A stretch of 64,000 bases of DNA from an uncultured Eubacterium sp. (GCA_900552795.1 USBB01000007.1:17811-81810), one strand, 5' to 3'; numbered from the stretch's first letter, positions 1-7,814 are shown. The notes: generated by a model from the letters alone, not told the origin. Translations and numbers: made by a program.

Positions 1-203
1 AAACTTGCCGTATTCACCTTTTTGAAAACCAAGAAAAATTAGTGATGACAATTACAGATGATGGAGTTGGTTTTGACGACTTAACAGGAAATGAATTAAA
101 ATCCATTCGTGACCGTTTGCTGTTGGTCAAGGGAGATGTGGAGATTTTATCCCAAGCTAAACCAACCATGATTCAAGTTAGTATCAGTTCAAAGGAGAAT
201 TAA
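1..203 (+). CDS. Sensor histidine kinase, C-terminal fragment (cut by window edge)
   Basis: The reading frame is open from base 3 to a TAA at 201-203 and encodes the end of a GHKL ATPase domain: the stretch [11 protein letters not shown] carries the D-x-G-x-G (G1 box) that binds ATP, followed by the usual S-I-R-D-R segment and a terminal beta strand. This is the end of a NarL-type partner kinase (HisKA_3 class, DesK/LiaS-like). It ends two bases before the response regulator start, so the two are one two-component operon. The kinase would phosphorylate the aspartate of the downstream regulator. The N-terminal part lies outside the window, so the sensed signal cannot be judged. Confidence 0.85.
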   Translation, partial: TCRIHLFENQEKLVMTITDDGVGFDDLTGNELKSIRDRLLLVKGDVEILSQAKPTMIQVSISSKEN

Positions 204-204
204 G

Positions 205-801
205 ATGAAATTGTTAGTTGCCGAGGACCAATCCATGTTGCGAGACGCGCTGTGCCAATTGCTTCTTATGGAAGATGATGTCGATGAGATTTTGCAAGCA
301 GGAGATGGCGCGCAAGCTATTGGCATATTGCAAGTGGAAAATGTTGATGTGGCTATCCTTGATGTGGAAATGCCGAAAAAATCTGGTCTGGATGTTTTGG
401 AATGGATTCGAAAACACAAGGAAATGAAAGTGATTATTGTGACCACGTTTAAGCGCGTGGGCTATTTTGAACGAGCCGTTAAGGCAGGTGTTGACGCTTA
501 TGTCCTAAAAGATCGCTCAACATCAGAACTCATGACGACCATTCACACGGTGCTTGCAGGGAAAAAGGAATACTCACCAGAGCTCATGGAAACCATGATG
601 ACCCAAGATAACCCACTTAGCCAACAAGAAAAACGCATATTACAATTAATATCACTTGGCAAAACAAACCAAGAAATCGCTGATACCCTTTACCTCTCAA
701 ACGGAACTGTCCGAAATTACATCTCATCTATCCTTAACAAATTATCCGCCAACAACCGCGTAGAAGCCGCAAGAATCGCCGAAGAACACGGATGGGTGTA
801 A
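205..801 (+). CDS. NarL/LuxR-family response regulator
   Basis: 198-residue DNA-binding response regulator. Residues 1-120 form a receiver domain (acidic E7-D8, phospho-acceptor Asp in AILDVEMP near residue 53, Thr in VTTFK, Lys in YVLKDRS). Residues 135-198 are a LuxR-type HTH ([20 protein letters not shown] and the recognition helix [12 protein letters not shown]). A good AAGGAG site lies 8 bases before the ATG and inside the end of the kinase gene. It most resembles the DesR-like regulators of streptococci that control ABC-2 type transporters. The word choice and richer GC differ from the AT-rich flanks, which suggests transfer. The target gene is not visible here. Confidence 0.93.
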   Translation: MKLLVAEDQSMLRDALCQLLLMEDDVDEILQAGDGAQAIGILQVENVDVAILDVEMPKKSGLDVLEWIRKHKEMKVIIVTTFKRVGYFERAVKAGVDAYVLKDRSTSELMTTIHTVLAGKKEYSPELMETMMTQDNPLSQQEKRILQLISLGKTNQEIADTLYLSNGTVRNYISSILNKLSANNRVEAARIAEEHGWV

Positions 802-903
802 GGGGAAATTTTTTTCTAGCTGAAAGCAACTGCTTGGCAATGTAATATTTGTTAATAAAAACGCATTCTTAAAAAAGTTGACACCGTGTGTACTTTTTGT
901 TTC

Positions 904-1016
904 TGAGATGAGGTGTTAGAAAATTCATCTCAAATTATATATGTCTTTTTGACTATCTTTTTATATCCTCTTAAATGTCCGAAAAGCTTTATTTTATAGG
1001 ATATACGGACATTTTT
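904..1016 (+). terminator. Two hairpins after the response regulator, the second a terminator
   Basis: An inverted repeat TGAGATGA/TCATCTCA occupies 904-932. A second, AAATGTCCG at 973-981 with CGGACATTT at 1006-1014, runs into a T tract and looks like a rho-independent terminator for the two-component operon. The remaining bases between 802 and 1020 show no supported gene. Confidence 0.6.
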
Positions 1017-1020
1017 ACTT

Positions 1021-1374
1021 GAACTGTCATCGGGAGAATGGAAATATCTCAATCAGGCTGAAAAAGAAGTCTGTCAGTTTTTAAGAACAGAGGAACGTCT
1101 AAATACAGAATTGAAGCGCTGACACTATGATAACTTCTTTGACAGCGAGAAAGAATGGTTGGAATATGAGTTAGAAAAGTTACGAGAATATATTACAGAC
1201 GATATTAACGAGAAAAGTATTGTAGTGTCCGACCTTTACCCAATCAAAGAATTTATCCAACATTTGAAGTTTCAAAAACTGTTAGACTGCTATGATGATT
1301 TATACAGTATGGATATGTTTTGGGAAAGCATAGAAGGACATAAATATAGGACACCTTATCAAGTCGTGAAATGA
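1021..1374 (+). pseudogene. Decayed accessory-element ORF with an in-frame stop
   Basis: Frame 1 reads coherently as a charged helical protein (ELSSGEWKYLNQAEKEVCQF and onward), meets a TGA near 1120, then continues in the same frame through HYDNFFDSEKEWLEYELEKL to a TGA at 1372-1374. The continuity on both sides of the stop suggests one broken gene rather than two. An ATG at 1159 could still give a 71-residue protein (EYITDDINEKSIVVSDLYPI and so on). I do not recognise the family. It is probably cargo of the conjugative-element remnant described downstream. Confidence 0.5.
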
Positions 1375-1457
1375 TGAATCCGAACTCGAAAGAGGATATG
1401 GAACTGTTATCGAAATTACCGTGGGTAACGGGTAAATTTGATGATAATGACGAGTAA
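1371..1457 (+). CDS. 28-residue ORF overlapping the decayed ORF
   Basis: An ATG overlaps the upstream stop (ATGA at 1371-1374), giving a possible coupled ORF that begins MMNPNSKEDMELLSKLPWVT and ends in an acidic FDDNDE tail. The acidic tail and the ATGA overlap suggest real coding sequence, but it is short, unrecognised, and may be part of the same decayed gene. Confidence 0.3.
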   Translation: MMNPNSKEDMELLSKLPWVTGKFDDNDE

Positions 1458-1490
1458 CCTTTTTCCTTTTGCATGGAAGATACAGCAAAC

Positions 1491-1560
1491 AAAAAGCCCA
1501 GTAAAGAGTGCAAAGCACCACCAATGGTGGCAAGGCTCTTGACAGGGCTTTTTCTTTTCT
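1491..1560 (+). terminator. Large intrinsic terminator or attenuator hairpin
   Basis: AAAAAGCCC at 1491-1499 pairs with GGGCTTTTT at 1545-1553. Inside are AAGAGTGC/GC-AGGCTCTT pairing and a small CCACC-AATGG-TGG hairpin, and a T-rich tract follows. It closes the preceding accessory ORFs. Between 1560 and 1690 I see no supportable gene; the minus-strand ORFs there have no ribosome binding site. Confidence 0.6.
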
Positions 1561-1689
1561 GTGGAGGGTAATCAAGAGGAAGAAAAGATAAAATTTGATT
1601 TGTGGTAAATCGGATAATATCAATGAAATTGTCACGGTACAAGTTTGGGCTATATAAGGAATAGCAACTGGAAGATTGTTGGATAAAAG

Positions 1690-1725
1690 AAAAAGGCTTG
1701 CAGTTCTGTATTGATTTGCAAGCCT
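1690..1725 (-). terminator. Terminator of the TetR-family gene
   Basis: On the minus strand AGGCTTGCA (1725-1717) pairs with TGCAAGCCT (1702-1694) and is followed by TTTTTCTTTT. It starts 8 bases after the stop of the TetR-family gene. Confidence 0.85.
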
Positions 1726-1732
1726 AAATATA

Positions 1733-2290
1733 TTATTTATACTTCTGGAAAATCCCGACTAATAAAGTATCTATCGCTTCAGCTAATTCAAATCTAACTT
1801 TATCTGAGGCAGAAAAAGCGTTTCCTAATTGCAAAGTTGTATAACCGTGAATTATTCCAGTAAGCATATTTAATATTTCAAGTGTTTTGTCTTTGTTAAG
1901 ACTGCACGATTGGATAAGAGTAGTTAATAATGAAAGATAGTTGTTAAAAATGGTTGCTGTTTCCTCTGTTCCGTGCCACACAGCCCATTGAATTGTTTCA
2001 TAAACTCCGGGGTGTTCAATCATATAGTTTAGGTATTCGATAGAAACTAACTTAATTGCTTCTTTCCCTATTTTTCCAACGGCAATTTTCATCATTCTTT
2101 CATTCATGTCACGCATACCATTATGAGCAACTTCTAAAAGAAGATTATCTAAACTTTCTATGTGATTATATAAAGATGGTGTACGAATGTTTAATTTTTG
2201 AGCAACAGCTTTTAACGAAACGTTATTTAATCCTTTTTCATCTGCTAAGTCTGATGTTGCTTTTATTACTGCTTCTTTAGTGGTTTTCAT
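1733..2290 (-). CDS. TetR/AcrR-family transcriptional repressor
   Basis: 185 residues from the ATG at 2290, chosen because GAGGTG sits 7 bases upstream; a longer frame from 2305 lacks a site. Residues about 5-50 form the TetR HTH (GLNNVSLKAVAQKLNIRTPS then LYNHIES). The C-terminal half is of the WHG type, with the signature WHGTEE near residue 110, and would form the ligand pocket. It is divergent from a choloylglycine-hydrolase-family gene. Palindromic operators sit on both promoters, so it should repress both itself and the enzyme until an unknown inducer binds. A bile-acid-like or acyl-amide inducer is possible given the neighbour, but that is inference. Confidence 0.93.
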   Translation of the reverse strand: MKTTKEAVIKATSDLADEKGLNNVSLKAVAQKLNIRTPSLYNHIESLDNLLLEVAHNGMRDMNERMMKIAVGKIGKEAIKLVSIEYLNYMIEHPGVYETIQWAVWHGTEETATIFNNYLSLLTTLIQSCSLNKDKTLEILNMLTGIIHGYTTLQLGNAFSASDKVRFELAEAIDTLLVGIFQKYK

Positions 2291-2326
2291 AGTTATGCAC
2301 CTCATTCAAAATATCATACAAACACA

Positions 2327-2449
2327 ATTCTAGCTAATTGAATTAGTGTAGTCAATAACACAATTAGAAAATTATGATTATTTATTGACTTTCCTACAAA
2401 AACATTTTAAAATACTAATTGAATTAGTTAAATAACTATTTGAAGTAGT
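2327..2449. promoter_or_regulatory. Divergent promoters with three TetR-type operators
   Basis: Plus promoter: TTGACT (2385-2390), 17-base spacer, TAAAAT (2408-2413). Minus promoter for the repressor: TTGACT (2355-2350), 17-base spacer, TAGAAT (2332-2327). Operator 1, CTAATTgAATTAG (2334-2346), lies inside the spacer of the minus promoter. Operator 2, the perfect 15-base palindrome ACTAATTgAATTAGT (2414-2428), starts right after the plus -10. Operator 3, the imperfect ACTATTTGAAGTAGT (2435-2449), is centred exactly 21 bp from operator 2. Placement predicts autorepression and repression of the hydrolase gene. Confidence 0.85.
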
Positions 2450-2467
2450 ATTTTGAGGAGTGATTAT

Positions 2468-3163
2468 ATGTGTACAAGATTTGTTTACAATGGTATAGAT
2501 AAAATTGTTGGTTTTAATTTTGATATTGACCTTTCTGTATGGGAGCATACTGTAATTACCGAAGAAAATAGATTTTATATTGGTATTAAAATGCCTGACG
2601 GTATGTATCATTCATTTCATGGGATAAATAAAAATGGTAATGTAGGAACACTTCTTTATGTTCATGGTAATGAAAATGCAAGGTATATAGAAAGCGAGGA
2701 TTGTATTACAATATCTGAATTAACAGAAAAATTCATTAAGGCAGAGATTTCTTTTGATAAAGCCTTGGACATTGTTAAAAAGAAAAAAATTATTTATGCA
2801 CCAGATGCTACTATGCAAGCTATGCTTTCTGATAAAAAAGGACGAGTTTTAATTATTGAACCCGGAATTGGGTATAGATATGAACAAGAAAATTTTTCAC
2901 TTATTACAAATTATTCTATTCTAAAACCAGATATAACAAAGCCGTACATTGTTTCTGGGGATACAAGATACGAAGTGGCTAAAGAGTTATTGGCAGGATA
3001 TGATAAAGATTTTTCAGTAAATGACGCATTTAAAGTATTAAAATCTGTTTCTCAAAAAGACTTGTGGGCAACTAGGGTTTCATTTGTATATTCTACAGAA
3101 AAAAATAAAGTTTATTATGTCTTGAACAATGATTTTAGTAATGTATTTGAATTTCAGTTTTAA
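2468..3163 (+). CDS. Short choloylglycine-hydrolase-family (linear amide C-N hydrolase) protein
   Basis: 231 residues. The ATG at 2468 is preferred because GAGGAG lies 7 bases upstream and it places Cys at position 2, the N-terminal nucleophile of Ntn hydrolases (MCTRF). Family landmarks are the early GFNFD box (residues 15-19), an ITN asparagine at N148 and the DTRYEV arginine at R167, matching the conserved Asn and Arg of bile salt hydrolases and penicillin V acylases. The normal GRNFD arginine near residue 16 is Phe here. At 231 residues it is much shorter than the roughly 320-residue bile salt hydrolases. Substrate is unknown; bile salts, N-acyl homoserine lactones or acyl amino acids are possible. 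It is controlled by the adjacent TetR repressor. Confidence 0.8.
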   Translation: MCTRFVYNGIDKIVGFNFDIDLSVWEHTVITEENRFYIGIKMPDGMYHSFHGINKNGNVGTLLYVHGNENARYIESEDCITISELTEKFIKAEISFDKALDIVKKKKIIYAPDATMQAMLSDKKGRVLIIEPGIGYRYEQENFSLITNYSILKPDITKPYIVSGDTRYEVAKELLAGYDKDFSVNDAFKVLKSVSQKDLWATRVSFVYSTEKNKVYYVLNNDFSNVFEFQF

Positions 3164-3208
3164 TACTAATGAATTTATAAATTTGCAATTATGATAAGAA
3201 AGGTTATT

Positions 3209-3301
3209 ATGATAGGACTAAAAAAGCAAGATATAAAAGCATTGAAAGTAACTGCTGTGGAAAGTTTTAGGAATAATCTTATACGATTATGCACTACCTA
3301 A
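3209..3301 (+). CDS. 30-residue ORF of unknown function
   Basis: Starts MIGLKKQDIKALKVTAVESF at an ATG with AGAAAGG 8 bases upstream and stops at 3299-3301, 46 bases after the hydrolase gene. Basic and helical, it may be the start of a truncated protein. An intrinsic terminator follows at 3340-3378. Not recognised. Confidence 0.35.
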   Translation: MIGLKKQDIKALKVTAVESFRNNLIRLCTT

Positions 3302-3339
3302 CAGCATTTTATCAACAACTAAATATTTTACAATATTAA

Positions 3340-3378
3340 AAGTTCGTACAGACGGTATATTTTGTACGGACTTTTTTC
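3340..3378 (+). terminator. Intrinsic terminator
   Basis: AAGTTCGTAC (3340-3349) pairs with GTACGGACTT (3364-3373), followed by a T run. It would end transcription from the hydrolase promoter. Confidence 0.85.
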
Positions 3379-3461
3379 TTGTTCTTCTTTTTGTATTTTC
3401 CAAAGATATAGACGGTATCTCCGTTTATATATTTCAGCGTATGCGGAAAGGAGGTGAGATT

Positions 3462-3881
3462 ATGAACCCATCTTCTTTCGAGCATATCGTTAGAATACAG
3501 TTTAATGCTTTGATGATGACTGTTATTAAATGCACAGTAAAAAACAGAAACAGACAGTTTGCAAGACGTTCTAAGCGTGAAGTTTTATTCTGTGAATTAT
3601 CAGATACGAAAAATGTTGAATGTGTAACTAAGGATAACTATTCTTGTGATTACATTTCGTTTGAAGTCTTGAATTTTACAATTCAAATATCAAATGAGAA
3701 ACTTGCTGTTGCTTTATATAAGTTATCGAATAAAGAGCGTGATGTAATTCTATTACGCTATTTTCAAAGTATGAGCGACCAAGAAATAGCCGAATTATAT
3801 CATGTATCACGTTCTGCTATTTATCGCAGAAGAAGTAACGGATTGAAGAAACTAAAAACAGTATTGAAAGAAAGGAATTGA
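3462..3881 (+). CDS. Conjugative-element sigma-70 region 4-like protein
   Basis: 139 residues from the ATG at 3462, which has an AAAGGAGGTGA site just upstream (an earlier in-frame codon lies in that site). The C-terminal half is a sigma-70 region 4 HTH: LSNKERDVILLRYFQSMSDQ, EIAELYHVSRSAIYRRR, LKKLK. No region 2 is seen, as is usual for the small sigma-like regulators of Tn916/Tn1549-type conjugative elements. It is followed after 4 bases by the partner HTH gene. In intact elements this pair controls excision and transfer genes, but here those genes are missing. Confidence 0.85.
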   Translation: MNPSSFEHIVRIQFNALMMTVIKCTVKNRNRQFARRSKREVLFCELSDTKNVECVTKDNYSCDYISFEVLNFTIQISNEKLAVALYKLSNKERDVILLRYFQSMSDQEIAELYHVSRSAIYRRRSNGLKKLKTVLKERN

Positions 3882-3885
3882 ACCA

Positions 3886-4125
3886 ATGAAAAAAGAATAT
3901 GGCTACCCTACATTAAAAGTAATATGTCAAGCGTCTGCTGGAAATGAAACTGCCATAAGAGAGATTTTGAAGTTTTATGACGCTTATATATGTAAATTAT
4001 GCTTGCGTCCGTTTTACCACTCTGAAAGTGGTAAAATCATTATGCAGGTTGATGAAGAATTAAAAGGTCAAATCCATACAGAAATGATGAAAGCAATCTT
4101 GAAATTTGAAATCAGAGTAAAATAA
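3886..4125 (+). CDS. Helix-turn-helix domain protein of Tn916/Tn1549-type elements
   Basis: 79 residues beginning MKKEYGYPTLKVICQASAGN, matching the small HTH_16-type proteins that follow the sigma-like gene in Tn916-family elements. The gene starts 4 bases after the upstream stop (AAAGGAATTGAACC upstream), so the two are co-translated. In complete elements the next genes are xis and int; neither is found between here and 4494, so the element is truncated or this is a scar. Confidence 0.8.
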   Translation: MKKEYGYPTLKVICQASAGNETAIREILKFYDAYICKLCLRPFYHSESGKIIMQVDEELKGQIHTEMMKAILKFEIRVK

Positions 4126-4147
4126 TCATACTACATGAATGAAAAAC

Positions 4148-4189
4148 GGGAGATACACAGATATTTGTGCTATCTCCCATGTTGTTTTT
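4148..4189 (+). terminator. Terminator after the element genes
   Basis: GGGAGATA (4148-4155) pairs with TATCTCCC (4171-4178), extended by an inner CACA/TGTG pairing, and is followed by GTTGTTTTTG. Confidence 0.85.
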
Positions 4190-4423
4190 GTGTCATATCA
4201 AGGCTCATTCAATCGTGGTAAATTCGTGGTAAAATGAATAGTTTTCTATACTTCAAAATGTTTGAAAGTATAGTGTTTATGCGGATAATCAAAAATCAGA
4301 TATAAAATTTATCATTAAATTCTTAAATCAAAAAGACAACTGCCAGGTATAAATAATTGCCAGGTCCTAAATGCCTACAAAAGAAAAAGACAATCAATTT
4401 TATTTCTTTGTTATTCTAATAAC
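4190..4423. other. Gene-free right edge of the accessory segment
   Basis: No gene is supported here. A tandem 11-base repeat, TCGTGGTAAAT (4213-4223) and TCGTGGTAAAA (4224-4234), and an inverted repeat around CTATACTT/AAAGTATAG (4239-4269) resemble integrase arm or core sites at the end of a conjugative element. A direct repeat of the TGCCAGGT word lies near 4337-4365. Chromosomal sequence seems to resume before the MerR promoter at 4424. The exact junction cannot be fixed without the empty site from a related genome. Confidence 0.35.
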
Positions 4424-4454
4424 ATGTTAATACCTGAACCTAACTTTAGGTCAA
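4424..4454 (-). promoter_or_regulatory. MerR-type promoter and operator pointing left
   Basis: On the minus strand TTGACC (4454-4449) and TAACAT (4429-4424) are separated by 19 bases, the over-long spacing typical of promoters activated by MerR proteins. The dyad CCTAA-AG-TTAGG (4450-4439) lies in the spacer. The divergent MerR-family gene starts at 4494. No target gene lies to the left; the promoter reads into the accessory segment. Confidence 0.65.
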
Positions 4455-4493
4455 GTATTTTTTGTGAATTATCTGTTATAAAGGGAGATTTTT

Positions 4494-4892
4494 ATGTATA
4501 CAATCGGTCAGATTTCAAAGATGTTTGATTTACCTGTTTCAACACTCAGATATTACGATAAAGAAGGCCTTTTCCCTAATATGGAACGAACATCCGGTAT
4601 TCGTAAATTTTCAGAATCCGAAATAGAAGCTCTTCATGTAATTGAATGTCTCAAGAAAACCGGTATGGAAATCAAGGATATAAAACAGTTTATGGACTGG
4701 TGTGCTGAAGGTCCTTCTACTTATTCCAACCGAAAAAAACTCTTTGAGGATAGAAAGAAAGCCCTTGAAGAACAACTTCAAGAGCTTGAAAAAAATATGG
4801 CAATGATTAACTTCAAATGTTGGTATTATGAACAAGCTATTTCTGATGGTAACGAAGAACACCTTAATAAAATTTTTCCTGTTATTCCTTAA
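4494..4892 (+). CDS. MerR-family transcriptional regulator (AdhR-like)
   Basis: 132 residues. Winged HTH at residues 1-70 (MYTIGQISKMFDLPVSTLRY then YDKEGLFP), followed by a coiled-coil dimerisation helix about 80-118 rich in Glu, Lys and Leu. There is no metal-binding cysteine pattern; length and motifs fit the AdhR/YfmP aldehyde- or stress-responsive group, which normally activates a divergent oxidoreductase gene. RBS AAAGGGAG lies 8 bases upstream. The divergent target is missing here. The 3' end overlaps the convergent lipoprotein gene by 11 bases. Confidence 0.9.
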   Translation: MYTIGQISKMFDLPVSTLRYYDKEGLFPNMERTSGIRKFSESEIEALHVIECLKKTGMEIKDIKQFMDWCAEGPSTYSNRKKLFEDRKKALEEQLQELEKNMAMINFKCWYYEQAISDGNEEHLNKIFPVIP

Positions 4893-5223
4893 CAAAGGTA
4901 ACACTCTTCCCGTTTTCAGTCAGCGTAAGCTTCTTTTTTTCTAAAGAATATGTATAAGAAGTTTCTTCCTTTGTGCCAAATATTTCTCTGCTTATTTTAA
5001 TTTTATCTCCATCCAAAGTATAAGTCAGACTTATGGCAATTTCCTCTCCTAATGAAACAACACCGGTGCCATCCTCGTTAAAAACATATACTGTATCAGT
5101 TCCGTCCTCTGATTTCCATGTTCCCGGCAAAGTTTCTTTGCCAGCACAGCCTGTAAGCAATATAGAAGTTATTAAAAGCACGACACTCATAGCAGCAAGA
5201 AACACTTTTTTTACACAACGCAT
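4882..5223 (-). CDS. Small lipoprotein (lipocalin-like fold predicted)
   Basis: 113 residues from the ATG at 5223, chosen for the GGAGGG site 6 bases upstream. The N-terminus is a lipoprotein signal: KK, a hydrophobic segment, lipobox LTGC near residue 27. The mature part (LPGTWKSEDGTDTVYVFNED, then repeating beta-strand patterns and a KKLTLTENGK end) resembles the small DUF5640-type beta-barrel lipoproteins of Lachnospiraceae, anchored on the outer face of the membrane. It follows murF by 14 bases and may be cotranscribed. Function is unknown. Confidence 0.75.
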   Translation of the reverse strand: MRCVKKVFLAAMSVVLLITSILLTGCAGKETLPGTWKSEDGTDTVYVFNEDGTGVVSLGEEIAISLTYTLDGDKIKISREIFGTKEETSYTYSLEKKKLTLTENGKSVTFVKE

Positions 5224-5237
5224 ACAAATCCCTCCAA

Positions 5238-6641
5238 TCACATATTTTTAATATTTTGTATAATTTGAGGAAACTCCATACCATGCGATGCCTTTACCAA
5301 AATATTATCTTTCGTCTCTAAAATATCAGGCAGTACATCAATCAAAGCTTCCTTATTATCAAAATGATATGTCCTGCAGCTACATGTATCCGCATGCGCA
5401 TTTTTATAAGAAATAACGCCGTCAACTATATTTTTTGAAAGCTTTCCTACTGCAGCCAAAACATCAATGCTGGTCGCTGCAAGATACTCTCCCACTTCAA
5501 AATGCAGTTTTTCTTCATTATCTCCAAGCTCAAACATATCACCTAATATAGCAACCTTGCGTCCTGCTGACATATTTAATATATCAAGCGCGGCTTTCAT
5601 AGATATTGGATTGGCATTATAACAGTCATCCAATATAAGATATTTATCCGTCTTAATTATATTATTTCTGCCATCAATTGTTTTAAGTTCTTCAATTCCT
5701 GACTTTATCTGGTCCGCATTAAGTCCTAACTCTGCTCCGACTGCTGCTGCTGCAAGCACATTGTAAACCATATGCTTTCCCGGTACCGGTATAATAACAT
5801 CTATATCCTTAGTTCCGACACCGGATATAACTACCTTAGTACCCTCCAATCCGAGTGTTGCAACAGATTTTGCATAAACTCCACTCTTGTTTGATATTCC
5901 AAAAAATACAGGTGTCTTACCATTTACATCCGTAACCGTAACAAGCTTATCATCGTCTCCGTTAAGTATAACACTGCCATTTTCCTTAAGGCCTTCAAAA
6001 ATTTCTGCTTTTGCCTTTAATATTCCATCCCTGTTCTTTAAATTTTCAAGGTGACACAAACCGATATTTGTAATAACACATATATCAGGTCTTGCAATAG
6101 CTGTAAGCCTTGACATCTCGCCAAAATCACTTATACCCATCTCAAGAACGGCAACCTCATCATCATCTCTTAGTCTGAATATTGTAAGCGGAAGTCCTAA
6201 TTCGTTATTAAAATTTCCAAGTGTCTTTAATACTCTGTATTTTTTTCCAAGCACAGAAGCAATAGTCTCCTTAGTACTTGTTTTTCCGACACTGCCTGTA
6301 ATTCCTACTACCTTTATGTCAAGCACACTTCTATAATATGCTGCAAGCTGCTTAACAGCCTCCAGCGAAGATTTTACCTGTATGTAAGGGCGTTCTTCAT
6401 CCGGCAAAGCTTTTTCTGAAATACAGCACATTGCGCCGGCATCAAAACATGAACCTATAAAATCATGACCGTCACTTCGCGTTCCTTTTATAGCAATAAA
6501 AAGACCTCCCTCACTGACCTTTCTACTATCTGTTGTAATAGATGAAATCTCTTTGTCTGCTACTGAAGCACTTCCGTGATAAATTCCATTACACACCCTT
6601 GCCATTGCAGCCGGCGTCATTTTTTTCATAGTCTGATTCAT
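5238..6641 (-). CDS. murF: UDP-MurNAc-tripeptide--D-alanyl-D-alanine ligase
   Basis: 467 residues, normal for MurF. It ligates D-Ala-D-Ala to UDP-MurNAc-tripeptide in the cytoplasm, the last soluble step of the muropeptide. Residues 1-90 are the Mur ligase N-domain (SSITTDSRKV, GGLFIAIKG). The central ATPase carries the P-loop GITGSVGKTSTKE near 115 and the GNFNNELGLP segment. The C-domain has the DDCYNANPISMKAALD signature. It lies 37 bases after ddl, whose product supplies its D-Ala-D-Ala substrate, so ddl-murF form one operon. Confidence 0.97.
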   Translation of the reverse strand: MNQTMKKMTPAAMARVCNGIYHGSASVADKEISSITTDSRKVSEGGLFIAIKGTRSDGHDFIGSCFDAGAMCCISEKALPDEERPYIQVKSSLEAVKQLAAYYRSVLDIKVVGITGSVGKTSTKETIASVLGKKYRVLKTLGNFNNELGLPLTIFRLRDDDEVAVLEMGISDFGEMSRLTAIARPDICVITNIGLCHLENLKNRDGILKAKAEIFEGLKENGSVILNGDDDKLVTVTDVNGKTPVFFGISNKSGVYAKSVATLGLEGTKVVISGVGTKDIDVIIPVPGKHMVYNVLAAAAVGAELGLNADQIKSGIEELKTIDGRNNIIKTDKYLILDDCYNANPISMKAALDILNMSAGRKVAILGDMFELGDNEEKLHFEVGEYLAATSIDVLAAVGKLSKNIVDGVISYKNAHADTCSCRTYHFDNKEALIDVLPDILETKDNILVKASHGMEFPQIIQNIKNM

Positions 6642-6678
6642 ATTTTAGAAAACCTCTTAGTTAAAATTTTTGATAATT

Positions 6679-7710
6679 TCAAATATATTTTTGCAATGAA
6701 ATATCTATTATTTTTTGTGTCAGCTCATCATATGACATTCCAACAGCCTGTGCCTCCTGAGGTAACAGACTTGTAGGCGTCATACCCGGCAGCGTATTAA
6801 TTTCAAGACAGAATATATTGCCTTCTTGATCAATCATCTCATCAACTCTTGCGTATGTTGTAATACCTACTGCCTCACAGGCTTTCTCTGCCCATCTCAT
6901 CATTTTTTCCGCCATGTCCTTCTCTATATTTGCAGGACAGGTTTCCTTTGTGGAACCGTCATATTTATTCTTGTAATCATAAAAACCCTCTAATGGTTCT
7001 ATCTCAATTACAGGCAAAGCTTTACCGTCAATTACACCTACAGAAAATTCCCTTCCCTTTATAAACTCTTCCACCATAATGCTGTCTTCATAACCAAATG
7101 CAAGCTCAACTGCTTTTTCAAATTCATTCTCATTATTTGCTATAGTTACTCCAAGACTCGAACCTCCGCAACATGGCTTTACAACACATGGAAATGGTAC
7201 ATATTCGGCTTTGTGTCCTTTTCTTAACATAATACCTTTTGGCATAGGAATATTTTCTGTCACAAGCATTTTCTTTGTAATCTGTTTATTCATTGATATT
7301 GCGCTGCTTATATAATCCGTTCCGGTATATTTTATACCGTTTAAATCAAATAATGCCTGTATTCTTCCATCTTCACCGTTAGCTCCGTGAAGCCCGATAA
7401 ATACAATATCAGCAGCCTTACAAAGTTCAAATACCATATTTCCCAAAAAACCACGTCCTGATTTTCTTCTTTCATCGGCTAAGTTTTTTACGTCAGACGA
7501 CTTCTTTCTAAGATACTCAGCCACAATCTCCAGGTTGTTATCAGCTTTAAAAAACGCATCTGCATCACTGTATTCATCTGTTCCAAGAAATGCATCAACT
7601 ATATTAGCATTATGTCCGTTTCTTCTTAATGACTCACATACAAGTCTGCTCGTAACTATTGATACGTCTCTCTCTGAGCTGGTTCCCCCAGCCAAAACTA
7701 CTATATTCAC
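6679..7710 (-). CDS. ddl: D-alanine--D-alanine ligase
   Basis: 343 residues of an ATP-grasp ligase making the D-Ala-D-Ala dipeptide for peptidoglycan. N-terminal VVLAGGTSSERDVS motif; ATP-grasp loop PCCGGSSLGVT; C-terminal metal-binding CLEINTLPGMTPTSLLPQEA. I chose the GTG at 7710: it has GAGGG 5 bases upstream and gives the family's usual N-terminus, while the ATG at 7722 lies within the Shine-Dalgarno itself. The VanA/Ddl specificity residue was not examined in detail; the context argues for ordinary Ddl. Operon with murF. Confidence 0.95.
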   Translation of the reverse strand: MNIVVLAGGTSSERDVSIVTSRLVCESLRRNGHNANIVDAFLGTDEYSDADAFFKADNNLEIVAEYLRKKSSDVKNLADERRKSGRGFLGNMVFELCKAADIVFIGLHGANGEDGRIQALFDLNGIKYTGTDYISSAISMNKQITKKMLVTENIPMPKGIMLRKGHKAEYVPFPCVVKPCCGGSSLGVTIANNENEFEKAVELAFGYEDSIMVEEFIKGREFSVGVIDGKALPVIEIEPLEGFYDYKNKYDGSTKETCPANIEKDMAEKMMRWAEKACEAVGITTYARVDEMIDQEGNIFCLEINTLPGMTPTSLLPQEAQAVGMSYDELTQKIIDISLQKYI

Positions 7711-7765
7711 ACTAACCCTCATTCCTTAAGCGATATATCACTAAATTTTGCACAAACATTAAATT

Positions 7766-7804
7766 TAAATAAAGCTATTTGCCTTCGCTTAAACAACAAA
7801 TAGC
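7766..7804 (-). terminator. Terminator of citrate synthase
   Basis: GCTATTTG (7774-7781) and CAAATAGC (7797-7804) form a hairpin, followed on the minus strand by TTTATTTAAATTTAA. Almost the same hairpin occurs in the ptsI leader near 63966-63997. Confidence 0.75.
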
Positions 7805-7814
7805 CTTATATTAA

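Noticed and set aside
1253..1642. Two overlapping minus-strand frames across the decayed ORF and terminator
   Set aside because: No start site and they run through an obvious terminator hairpin.
4126..4493. Integrase or excisionase gene expected after the Tn916-type regulators
   Set aside because: No frame with integrase motifs on either strand; only short repeats were found.
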